Source: an uncultured Paraglaciecola sp. | Lineage (GTDB): Bacteria > Pseudomonadota > Gammaproteobacteria > Enterobacterales > Alteromonadaceae | DNA length: 60,647 nucleotides | Direction: 5' to 3' | Assembly (NCBI GenBank): GCA_947498355.1 | Contig: CANMKA010000024.1 | Coordinates: 1-60,647, forward strand | In this document: in pieces, positions 53,763 through 60,647 of the stretch | How positions within the stretch are numbered: the first letter of the stretch is position 1 | Layout of the letters: the number at the start of each line of letters is the position of its first letter | The notes under the pieces: model-generated | Told to the model about the DNA's origin: nothing | Databases searched by the model: none | Seen by the model: the letters and a program-made list of their open reading frames with translations, nothing else | Program-made: the position numbers and the translations under genes

Positions 53763-55457
53763 ATGTTTAAAAAAATCAAGCTATTGAAAAGTAAACTGTT
53801 AATTATATGTACCCTGCCACTATTATTGATTTCAACCGTGCTCTCTTGGGAAAATATTGCTGAACAACAGGCCTTCCAAGACGAGCAATTAGCGCAAGAG
53901 AGAAAGACTCTATTGAGTCAAAAAGAAAATGAACTACGCTCCCTAGTATTGCTTGCCTTATCCTCGTTAGAGGAAATTCTCAGTCGACCGCCTTCGCCAG
54001 AACGAGATCAGGCGGTAAAAACTATGCTTGACCAATTCAGTTTTGGCTCAGGCACCTATTTTTTTATTAATAGTTACGATTTATATGCGATTGCCAATGG
54101 GCGAAGAGGGCCATTCCCGCCGAAACAATTGAGGATAAACAGAAGTAAATTGCAACCAGGAGAGCTGCACCCTTTAGAGAGTATGATTGAAAGTGCGAAG
54201 AATGGCGGTGGATTTACCCATTACACAGCCTTCAAAAGTTTAGATGATGAAAACCAAGCCCCAAAACTGGCTTATGCGCAGAATATTCCTGGATATGACT
54301 GGTTAATAGGGACAGGTTATTTTATTGATGACATAGAAGTGGCTATTCAAAATAAGATAGCCGCCTTTGAGCAAGCGTCTAAAACCTTGTTGTATCGAAC
54401 TATTGGATTGACCAGTCTATTTTTTATCGCTAGCTTTGTGGTTTGTTACATAGGGGTAATGAGAGCGTTCAAGCCGTTAGATAATATGGATAAAGCGTTA
54501 AAAGATATAGCTCATGGTGAGGGCGATTTAACGCATAGATTAAAGATTGAAAATGACGACGAAATTGGTCGATGTGCAGCGTCGTTTAATGAGTTTTCTG
54601 AAAAAATTAGACAGCTCGTTAAAAAGGTAAGCAGCGAAGCTCAGCAAATCAATAATGCAACCTTGAGTTTGGATGAATCTTCAAAAACCAGTTTGACCTT
54701 TGTCAATCAACAAAGAGATAAAACCGAGCATTTGAACCAAGTGGTGAGTGATATGGTAGCCAGTGCCCAAGGCATTACTGAAAACGGTACGAAAGCTTCT
54801 CAAGCGGCGGGTGACGTAAGCGTTGAAGCAACCAAAAGCTCTCAAGGGTTAGTTGAGGCGGTGAAAACTTTGCAAGGCTTAGACGAGGACATTAATCAGT
54901 CGTCACAAGCCATCGATAGGCTAGAGCAAGAGACAGATCAAATAGGTAATGTCCTTGAGGTGATCCAGCAAATTGCCGAGCAAACTAACTTATTGGCCTT
55001 AAATGCCGCGATCGAGGCCGCCAGAGCAGGTGAACAAGGCAGAGGTTTTGCTGTGGTGGCTGATGAGGTTAGAACCCTTGCGAGCCGCACCCAGTCGAGT
55101 ACAGAAGAAATTCGCGAGATGATTGATAAGTTGCAATCCGGGGCAAGGCAAGCGGTCGAAGCTATGAATATCAGCAAAGACTCAAGTTTACAGGCCAGAA
55201 CCGTTGCAGAAGAGTCTCAGCAATCTTTACTTAAAGTGAGTGAGTCCATTGGTATTATCAACGAAGTTAATGCCTTGGTTGCGTCTACCGCAATCGAGCA
55301 AACGTCAGCCACAGAAGATCTAAATGTCAGCCTACAAGACTTATATGGCTTAACAGGTGACACCGAAAAAGAAATTCGCTCTGTGGCAGAAACCAGTCAA
55401 ACGTTAAAGACCAACGTGGCAGAGTTAACCAACGAGATATCAGTCTTCTCCGTTTAA
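53763..55457 (+). CDS. Methyl-accepting chemotaxis protein with single Cache domain
   Basis: A 564-aa chemoreceptor. The first membrane segment is at about 11-28. The periplasmic ligand domain (about 30-205) is a single Cache domain with [17 protein letters not shown] and the [15 protein letters not shown] ending. The second membrane segment is at about 211-232, then HAMP, then the signalling coiled coil with the tip [23 protein letters not shown]. It ends SVFSV with no CheR/CheB tether pentapeptide. The ligand is unknown. Its last 18 bases overlap the end of the convergent yheS gene. Confidence 0.93.
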   Translation: MFKKIKLLKSKLLIICTLPLLLISTVLSWENIAEQQAFQDEQLAQERKTLLSQKENELRSLVLLALSSLEEILSRPPSPERDQAVKTMLDQFSFGSGTYFFINSYDLYAIANGRRGPFPPKQLRINRSKLQPGELHPLESMIESAKNGGGFTHYTAFKSLDDENQAPKLAYAQNIPGYDWLIGTGYFIDDIEVAIQNKIAAFEQASKTLLYRTIGLTSLFFIASFVVCYIGVMRAFKPLDNMDKALKDIAHGEGDLTHRLKIENDDEIGRCAASFNEFSEKIRQLVKKVSSEAQQINNATLSLDESSKTSLTFVNQQRDKTEHLNQVVSDMVASAQGITENGTKASQAAGDVSVEATKSSQGLVEAVKTLQGLDEDINQSSQAIDRLEQETDQIGNVLEVIQQIAEQTNLLALNAAIEAARAGEQGRGFAVVADEVRTLASRTQSSTEEIREMIDKLQSGARQAVEAMNISKDSSLQARTVAEESQQSLLKVSESIGIINEVNALVASTAIEQTSATEDLNVSLQDLYGLTGDTEKEIRSVAETSQTLKTNVAELTNEISVFSV

Positions 55458-57347
55458 CTGAGCTTGGGCAGTTTCGAGCTGCTCTTGGGCTTCGAGCCAC
55501 ACCATTTCTGATTCTTCGAGCTGAGCTTTGTGCTCAGCTTGCTTAGCCAATATTTTTTTCAGCTTATCTTTGTTTTCAGCTGTGTACAATTCGGTATCAC
55601 TGAGCTGATTTTCTAATTCTTCAAGGGCCTGTTGTGCGTCCCCCATGATTTTTTCGTGCTTGCTGATGAGCTTTCTGAGGGGTTGAGTTTTTTGTCTAAA
55701 CTCCGCTTCAAGGCGTTTGGTCGCTTTGCGGTCTAATTTAGGCTTTGTTTGATTCTCTGTTGCAGATGAAGGTGCTGGATCACCTTTTAAAATCCACGCT
55801 TTGTAGTCGTCTAGGTCGCCATCAAAGGTCTGCACTTGGCCTTTATCGACTAAGTAAAAATCATCGCACACTGAGCTAAGCAGAAAACGGTCGTGTGACA
55901 CCAGCACCATTGCCCCTTCGAAGCCTTGTAGAGCTATATTTAACGCACGGCGCATATCTAAATCTAAGTGGTTGGTAGGCTCATCGAGAAGTAATAAATT
56001 AGGCTTTTGATATACCAAAATCGCGAGGACCAACCTCGCTTTTTCGCCACCCGACATAGGTGCCACCAAACTTAGTGCATCGTCACCACGGAATCCAAAG
56101 CCTCCTAAGTAGTCGCGCAGACTCTGTTCTGTGGCTTGTTTGTCTAGTCTTTGCATGTGAGCAAGAGCAGTGTCGTCGCCGCGTAAAAACTCCAGCTGAT
56201 GCTGGGCAAAATAGCCAATACTCAATCCCGCTGAGGTTTGGTAAATGCCTTGCATAGGGGATTTTTCATTGGCCAATAGTTTAATTAAGGTAGATTTACC
56301 TGCGCCATTTTTACCTAGTAAACCAATTCGACTGCCCGGCACTAGGTTTAGGTGAACATTATCTAGGATGACAGTAGTGTCGTAGCCGAGCTTAACCTGC
56401 TCCATGGTCACTAGTGGGTTGGGCAATTTGGGGGGTGTAAAAAATTCAAATGAAAATTGTGATGCAGCCATTACAGGTAGCAGGGTTTCCATCTTGGCTA
56501 GCTGTTTTACCCGGCTTTGGGCTTGTTTGGCTTTACTGGCTTTTGCACCAAAACGACGAATAAAGGACTCCAGATGGGCGACTTGGGTTTGTTGCTTTTC
56601 GTATTGTAAATTTTGCAGCCTTAAGCGTTCGGCTTTTTGTTTTTCGTAGGCGTCATAGTTACCTGTGTAACTGGTTAAGGTTTGCTGCTCCACACTGATA
56701 ATTTCGTTCACTGTACTATCTAAAAAAGATTTATCGTGAGAAATGAGCAACAAGGTGCCCGTGTAGCGCTGGAGCCATTTTTCTAACCAAATTACCGCAT
56801 CTAAATCTAGATGGTTGGTTGGCTCGTCTAATAGTAATAAATCAGAGTAACAGAGTAGCGCCTGAGCAAGGTTTAATCGCATGCGCCACCCACCGGAGAA
56901 GTCTGTGACCGGTTTGCTCATGGCATGGTTAGCAAATCCAAGTCCAGCCAAAATAGTAGCAGCACGAGATTCGATGTCGTAGGCACCGGCTTGCTCTAGC
57001 AAGCTGTGCAGATGCGCGATTTTTTCGCCTTGCTGGGCGTGTTCGGCCTCTCTTAGTTGTTCTTGGAGTTGCCGATAGTGCTTGTCACCGTCAATCACGT
57101 AATCAATCGCACTGCGTTCAACGGCGGGTGTTTCCTGCGCTACAGACACAATTTGCCAGCTTTTGGGTATACTGAAATCGCCTTGGTCGGTCTGTAATTC
57201 ACCTCTGATTAAGGCAAATAAAGTTGACTTTCCACAGCCATTCGCACCAATTAATCCTGCTTTATGGCCCGGATAAATAACAGCATTGGCGTCTTTGAGT
57301 AATTGTTTGGTTCCGCGTAACAGCGATACATCAGAAAATTGGATCAT
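55440..57347 (-). CDS. yheS: ABC-F family ATPase YheS
   Basis: Cytosolic ribosome-associated ABC-F protein, 635 aa (E. coli YheS 637). Two ATPase domains: Walker [10 protein letters not shown] at 34-42 and GKNGAGKST in the second; signature motifs SGGWRM and [20 protein letters not shown] in both. The linker and C-terminal coiled coil (YETEL-type ending [12 protein letters not shown]) fit YheS, not Uup. The gene yheV lies divergently next to it, as expected. The last 18 bases overlap the chemoreceptor gene. Confidence 0.94.
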   Translation of the reverse strand: MIQFSDVSLLRGTKQLLKDANAVIYPGHKAGLIGANGCGKSTLFALIRGELQTDQGDFSIPKSWQIVSVAQETPAVERSAIDYVIDGDKHYRQLQEQLREAEHAQQGEKIAHLHSLLEQAGAYDIESRAATILAGLGFANHAMSKPVTDFSGGWRMRLNLAQALLCYSDLLLLDEPTNHLDLDAVIWLEKWLQRYTGTLLLISHDKSFLDSTVNEIISVEQQTLTSYTGNYDAYEKQKAERLRLQNLQYEKQQTQVAHLESFIRRFGAKASKAKQAQSRVKQLAKMETLLPVMAASQFSFEFFTPPKLPNPLVTMEQVKLGYDTTVILDNVHLNLVPGSRIGLLGKNGAGKSTLIKLLANEKSPMQGIYQTSAGLSIGYFAQHQLEFLRGDDTALAHMQRLDKQATEQSLRDYLGGFGFRGDDALSLVAPMSGGEKARLVLAILVYQKPNLLLLDEPTNHLDLDMRRALNIALQGFEGAMVLVSHDRFLLSSVCDDFYLVDKGQVQTFDGDLDDYKAWILKGDPAPSSATENQTKPKLDRKATKRLEAEFRQKTQPLRKLISKHEKIMGDAQQALEELENQLSDTELYTAENKDKLKKILAKQAEHKAQLEESEMVWLEAQEQLETAQAQLNGED

Positions 57348-57476
57348 GAAAACCTACGGCTTACCTTTGATTGCAAATTTATCCAAACTTGACGGTTAAA
57401 ATGAGCAAAGAAGAGATAACGCTAAAATATAATTGCGGTATGATACCAAGATGAGCCAACGAAAAAATCCTTAACT

Positions 57477-57683
57477 ATGGTCAAGCAAACAAAAAAACGC
57501 TTTGTTGCAGGGGCAACCTGCCCAAAATGCAAAGCTTTTGACAGCATCATGCTGTATTTCGAGAATAACGTAGAAAAACTTCAATGCGTAAAGTGCGACT
57601 ACCAAGAGTCTCAAACTGATAAAAAAGTGAGTCAAGCGACCCGTAGTAGTGAAAACGTGATTGGTGTATTTAAGCCGGAGTAG
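57477..57683 (+). CDS. yheV: YheV family zinc-ribbon protein
   Basis: A 68-aa protein with two CxxC pairs, CPKC and CVKC, forming a zinc ribbon (DUF2387 family). KRFVAGATCPKC and ENNVEKLQCVKC match what I know of E. coli YheV, and the ending VIGVFKPE is conserved. The location near yheS is conserved too. No function is established. The upstream region has no clear ribosome binding site; the ATG at 57477 fits the family N-terminus. Confidence 0.88.
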   Translation: MVKQTKKRFVAGATCPKCKAFDSIMLYFENNVEKLQCVKCDYQESQTDKKVSQATRSSENVIGVFKPE

Positions 57684-57886
57684 TAGGGCAGATTTGCATT
57701 TTGGGGTATCTAGGGGGCAGCGGGTTTGCCGGAAGTATGCTTTAGTCATTAGGCTTAATTATTGAGCAAAAAAATATAAATAATAAATAGATAAACATCT
57801 TGCATAACTTTTTGTTAACATTAGCTTAACTATTCGGCGCAGATCGAAAGTTAAAATCAAATCAAAAAAACAAGAGGTTATACCCT

Positions 57887-58801
57887 ATGTCTACCCGTAA
57901 ATTTGTACCCTACACATGCACAGCTTTATTAACTGCTATTGCTTTAGGAGTGGCTGCTCCTGCTGCTTTTGCTCAAGAGTCGTTTAAAGGTTGGAATCCA
58001 AATTGGAGTACCTTAACGCAAAATGTCTCGCGCGCTTCTAGCTCTAGCCAGCAAAATACCATGGAGAATAATGTCGAGAATGGCACCATTGATACTCAAG
58101 GTACGCAAGTCAATGTCAACAACAGCAGTATAGAAAAAACCAGTACGGGTAGCCGTCCAGTGATGTCAAATAGTCAGATTACTTGGCATAACCCTTTAGG
58201 CTCAAGTTATAACAATCCAACTAGTAGCCGCTGGTATCAAAAAGATGGGAATACTCAAGTTTTTCGCATGTTTCCGAATGACCAAAATTTGTTCGGGGAT
58301 CGAGAGGGTGCAGCCCGTAGCGAAGCCTTTGCAAATGGTTTAAATACAGTTGAGAGCGATGGTAAAACTATGACCTTTTCTGCTCGTTATCACGTGGCTA
58401 AACACAACGGCAGTAAAGATGTAATGATCTTCCAATCAAAAGGCCGGGGTTTAAATACCGAAGATGGAACCTACCCTGCTTGGGGGGTATCGCTATGGGT
58501 TGAAAAAGATGGTGATGTAATTATCGTGAAACGTAATCAAGTTTTTTCTGAGAACGAAAAAATTGATACGGGTTTCAACGTTGGACAAAGCTTTAACTTC
58601 CGCGTGACAGACGATGGATTTAATTACAAAGCCTTTATTAATGACCAAGAGAAGGCTTCGGGTTCATGGGAGCGTGGAAACACCCCCACTGTTGCTCGTT
58701 GGGGCATATACGTGCAAGGTGGAACTTCAGGTATTTTGTCTGGTTCGGTAAACGATGAGCAAATTGTTTACGTGAGTGGCGCCAGAGTCACCCTTAACTA
58801 G
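57887..58801 (+). CDS. Secreted jelly-roll-like protein, possible polysaccharide lyase or binder
   Basis: A 304-aa exported protein. The signal peptide ends AFA-Q at about residue 29. Residues 44-95 are a polar, Asn/Ser/Thr/Gln-rich linker with NNVENGTIDTQG. The rest looks like a concanavalin-type beta-sandwich with RSE (144-146), FQSKG (182-186) and ARWGIY near the end; the last two resemble FQIHG and SWGMY in the lyase at 28.1-29.1 kb. A lyase or a carbohydrate-binding role is inferred, and the catalytic His of the lyase motif is replaced by Lys, so it may be non-catalytic. AAGAGG precedes the ATG. Confidence 0.65.
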   Translation: MSTRKFVPYTCTALLTAIALGVAAPAAFAQESFKGWNPNWSTLTQNVSRASSSSQQNTMENNVENGTIDTQGTQVNVNNSSIEKTSTGSRPVMSNSQITWHNPLGSSYNNPTSSRWYQKDGNTQVFRMFPNDQNLFGDREGAARSEAFANGLNTVESDGKTMTFSARYHVAKHNGSKDVMIFQSKGRGLNTEDGTYPAWGVSLWVEKDGDVIIVKRNQVFSENEKIDTGFNVGQSFNFRVTDDGFNYKAFINDQEKASGSWERGNTPTVARWGIYVQGGTSGILSGSVNDEQIVYVSGARVTLN

Positions 58802-58820
58802 TTCCAGCTATTGTTAAAAG

Positions 58821-58852
58821 CGCCCTATATGCTTTGTATGTGGGGCGTTTCT
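58821..58852 (+). terminator. Rho-independent terminator after the jelly-roll gene
   Basis: CGCCCTATAT (58821-58830) pairs with ATGTGGGGCG (58838-58847), with two G-U pairs, followed by TTTCTGTTT, 19 bases after the stop. Confidence 0.75.
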
Positions 58853-58932
58853 GTTTAAATCAGAATGTTCAAAGTCTGTTTGTGTCGTGAATTAATCTTG
58901 ACTATTGCACTGCATGTAAAGGAAACGTTATC

Positions 58933-60048
58933 TTGATGGCACTCCGTGTTAGATGGCTGCTGCTAATACCCGTTTGTTTGATAGCTGTGGTTGGTAGTTA
59001 TTGGAAATGGCTTGCTGTAGAGCCTAGAGATGACCTTTTGCATCACCCTTCATCTCATATATTGGACTCTGGACCATTGCAAATACCGATGGAACGTCAG
59101 CCTGAATCAGATTTTACCCAAACCTTGAAGCTTGATAACCACTCAGGCTTACCTGCCTCCCCTGCAAATTGGGTTGACACTATTTATCAATTGAACCAAT
59201 CCAATCCGAGCCAAGCAGCGCAGCTTTTGGATAGCCAAGACGTGGAATCTAGAATGGCTCTGACTTTATCTTTAATCAAAAATTGGAGTCTTAAGGCTCC
59301 GGCGGCTGCATTAGACTGGTATCAAACACAACAAGGCGAGTTATCCGAGTCAGAATATCAGCTTGGTATGCGTGCCTTGCTTATGAGATATGCCCATCAC
59401 TCGCCGCAATTGGTTTTTTATGAATTAAGAGAGCTTGTGGCTGAGGAATACTGGTCTAGCATCATTCCAGAAGTCGCAACGGGCTGGGCCATGCTTGACC
59501 CCCCAGAAGCGCTAGCTTGGTTAATTGAGCTGAAAAATGAAGACCTTGATAGTGCAGTGATAGAAGACGTTTCCGTCAGAGTGTTCATCGAATATAGTAA
59601 GCAACAACCAGAAAACGCAGCTTTAGCTCTGACTCAGTTTGATGATCTTAATTTAGCATTGCAACTAATACCTGAATTGGCAGTTAATATGGCAAACCGT
59701 GAGCTAAATTCAGCTCTAGATTGGGTAAACTTGTTGCAAGAGCCCAAAGTCGTAGAGGCGAGCATCATTGCTATTGCCGATGATTGGGTTTATCGAGAGC
59801 CAGAGATAGCACTAGGTATTTTGAGTAGTCACGCACAGTTTTTTACTAAACCTTCCCAACGATTGGAAGAAACCTATACTAGGTTGGTGAATAGTAATGC
59901 TGTTCAAGTAATGAATAATTTTGACAGCATCCCGGCCCTTGCACAACCGAGCGTGTTAGAGGCATTAGCGCAATACGCCGCCCGCCATCGAGAGTTTATG
60001 CCAACTTACCAAGCTTGGCTTGCATCAACTTCCCATGTAATGCCTTAA
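58933..60048 (+). CDS. Membrane-anchored helical-repeat protein, unknown function
   Basis: A 371-aa protein with one N-terminal membrane segment (about 7-27) and a large external helical part. Short repeats with the pattern W-x2-x-(D/E/A)-P-x2-A-L-x-W recur: about 118-129 (NWSLKAPAAALDW), 185-196 (GWAMLDPPEALAW), 252-264 (VNMANRELNSALDW) and 285-294 (DWVYREPEIALG). They suggest TPR-like or HEAT-like repeats of roughly 35-70 residues. I recognise no named family. TTG at 58933 or ATG at 58936 could start it; AAAGGA upstream fits TTG slightly better. It may scaffold an envelope complex, which is inference. Confidence 0.75.
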   Translation: MMALRVRWLLLIPVCLIAVVGSYWKWLAVEPRDDLLHHPSSHILDSGPLQIPMERQPESDFTQTLKLDNHSGLPASPANWVDTIYQLNQSNPSQAAQLLDSQDVESRMALTLSLIKNWSLKAPAAALDWYQTQQGELSESEYQLGMRALLMRYAHHSPQLVFYELRELVAEEYWSSIIPEVATGWAMLDPPEALAWLIELKNEDLDSAVIEDVSVRVFIEYSKQQPENAALALTQFDDLNLALQLIPELAVNMANRELNSALDWVNLLQEPKVVEASIIAIADDWVYREPEIALGILSSHAQFFTKPSQRLEETYTRLVNSNAVQVMNNFDSIPALAQPSVLEALAQYAARHREFMPTYQAWLASTSHVMP

Positions 60049-60058
60049 TTTAGTGACT

Positions 60059-60083
60059 AAAGACGCCTATTGATAGGCGTTTA
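60059..60083 (+). terminator. Weak terminator-like hairpin after the helical-repeat gene
   Basis: ACGCCTA (60063-60069) pairs with TAGGCGT (60074-60080) around TTGA, followed by a short T-containing tail, 14 bases after the stop. Confidence 0.55.
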
Positions 60084-60281
60084 AGTTAAAGCTGTCGAGT
60101 TTGACTATATATTGACTGGCTCCAACTTATCTGCGACCTTTTTATTTCTAATTTTACTATGCGAGAGTTTTTTTACCTTTTTCGAGGCGCAAGTCCCGAT
60201 AGCTTGCTTGATTAACCATGCCTTTTCTTCCTAAGACTACGCCATACAATAGGGTATTTTTATTATTTATCAGAGGATGAT

Positions 60282-60614
60282 ATGAAACTCATACAAAGTA
60301 TTGTTGCTAGTACCCTGCTTGTCTCTACCCTCTAAGTTGCGAATAATCAGTCTTAAAAACTACTGTCGATAATGTAAGGGTTAGACACGGTGTCGCATAT
60401 ATAAAATTTGCGGATCGCGCAAACTACTCATTGGTTGATCTAAATATGAGTTTTAGGTGAAGGTACACTTTGGCAACATGAGTTGGATATCATTCGAATG
60501 AATGGTCTAAAACCACAGTGTATTTTATTCCCCAAACATAGCTCTAAAGATCTAGGGCAAACGGGTTTAGATCATACAGATGTAAACCCGACGGTTAGTA
60601 CTTTCATCATATAG
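60282..60614 (+). pseudogene. Broken gene for a small secreted protein
   Basis: A ribosome binding site (GAGGATGAT) precedes ATG 60282, which opens MKLIQSIVASTLLVSTL, a good signal peptide, but a TAA at 60333-60335 ends it after 17 codons. Protein-like sequence continues in frame +2 from about 60350 (KTTVDNVRVRHGVAYIKFADR) and then returns to the first frame from 60459 (EGTLWQHELDIIRMNGLKP) to a stop at 60612-60614. Joined, the pieces make about 110 residues. So the gene seems to have lost its reading frame at least twice, with compensating shifts. Sequencing error is another possibility. Confidence 0.6.
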
Positions 60615-60647
60615 TCGTTGTCCCAGCCAGCCTTCAGGCGTTTGTTT

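Noticed and set aside
1..60647. CRISPR arrays, toxin-antitoxin pairs, restriction-modification, phage or plasmid genes
   Set aside because: I looked for spaced direct repeats, small paired genes and known system genes across the window and found none that I could support.

Overview
This window looks like a chromosomal segment of a marine, heterotrophic gammaproteobacterium of the Alteromonadales, probably Alteromonadaceae close to Glaciecola/Paraglaciecola/Alteromonas. That placement is inferred from protein similarity I recognise (fldB, CLCA_X, LRR-kinase, dusB-fis, lptM-lysA-dapF, yheS/yheV), from the low-to-mid GC content, and from the mix of sulfatases, a polysaccharide lyase and many signalling proteins. 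I see no rRNA, tRNA, CRISPR array, intact insertion sequence, integrase or phage gene. Most of the window is ordinary core chromosome with accessory patches between.

Layout. 0.3-3.3 kb: two lipoprotein sulfatases in one operon, preceded by a nested inverted repeat. 3.5-13 kb: envelope and transport genes (two MscS-family channels, an M16 zinc protease lipoprotein, an acyltransferase, a YeeZ-like dehydratase, an NSS sodium symporter). 13.2-15.7 kb: a tight three-lipoprotein operon with an M48 metalloprotease in the middle. 15.7-19.2 kb: SDR plus DCC-family redox protein, MsrA, and an SbtA/SbtB-like bicarbonate transport pair. 19.3-24 kb: phytase-like lipoprotein, flavodoxin FldB, CLCA_X metalloprotease-like protein, LRR protein kinase, lone ExbD. 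24.1-34.1 kb: rraA, PAP2 phosphatase plus glycosyltransferase, then the conserved lptM-lysA-[lyase on the other strand]-dapF-DUF484-(no xerC)-yigB-uvrD block. 34.1-37.5 kb: two receiver-GGDEF proteins either side of a chromate-type transporter. 37.9-47.8 kb: recQ, dnaB, cnoX, dusB-fis, purH, a secreted methyltransferase and purD. 48-52.3 kb: a light-sensing operon (receiver-histidine kinase, biliverdin-producing heme oxygenase, bacteriophytochrome). 52.4-57.7 kb: a third MscS channel, a Cache chemoreceptor, yheS and yheV. 57.9 kb to the end: a secreted jelly-roll-like protein, a membrane-anchored helical-repeat protein, and a broken gene for a small secreted protein.

How the genes work together. 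Sulfatases and lyase point to use of sulfated or uronic-acid polysaccharides from algae. BphO makes biliverdin, the chromophore for BphP, and the neighbouring kinase and receivers probably relay the light signal; targets are unknown. Three MscS-family channels fit osmotic variation. purH and purD act in purine synthesis, dapF and lysA in diaminopimelate/lysine synthesis, and recQ, dnaB and uvrD in replication and repair; uvrD has a near-consensus LexA box.

Most worth a second look: the GGDEF protein whose receiver lost its phosphorylated aspartate, the loss of xerC from its usual place, the decayed secreted protein at the right end, the three-lipoprotein/M48 operon, the LRR-kinase, and a long hairpin upstream of recQ. 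I did not find a clearly new defence or mobile system. All assignments are from reading the sequence; no database search was run.
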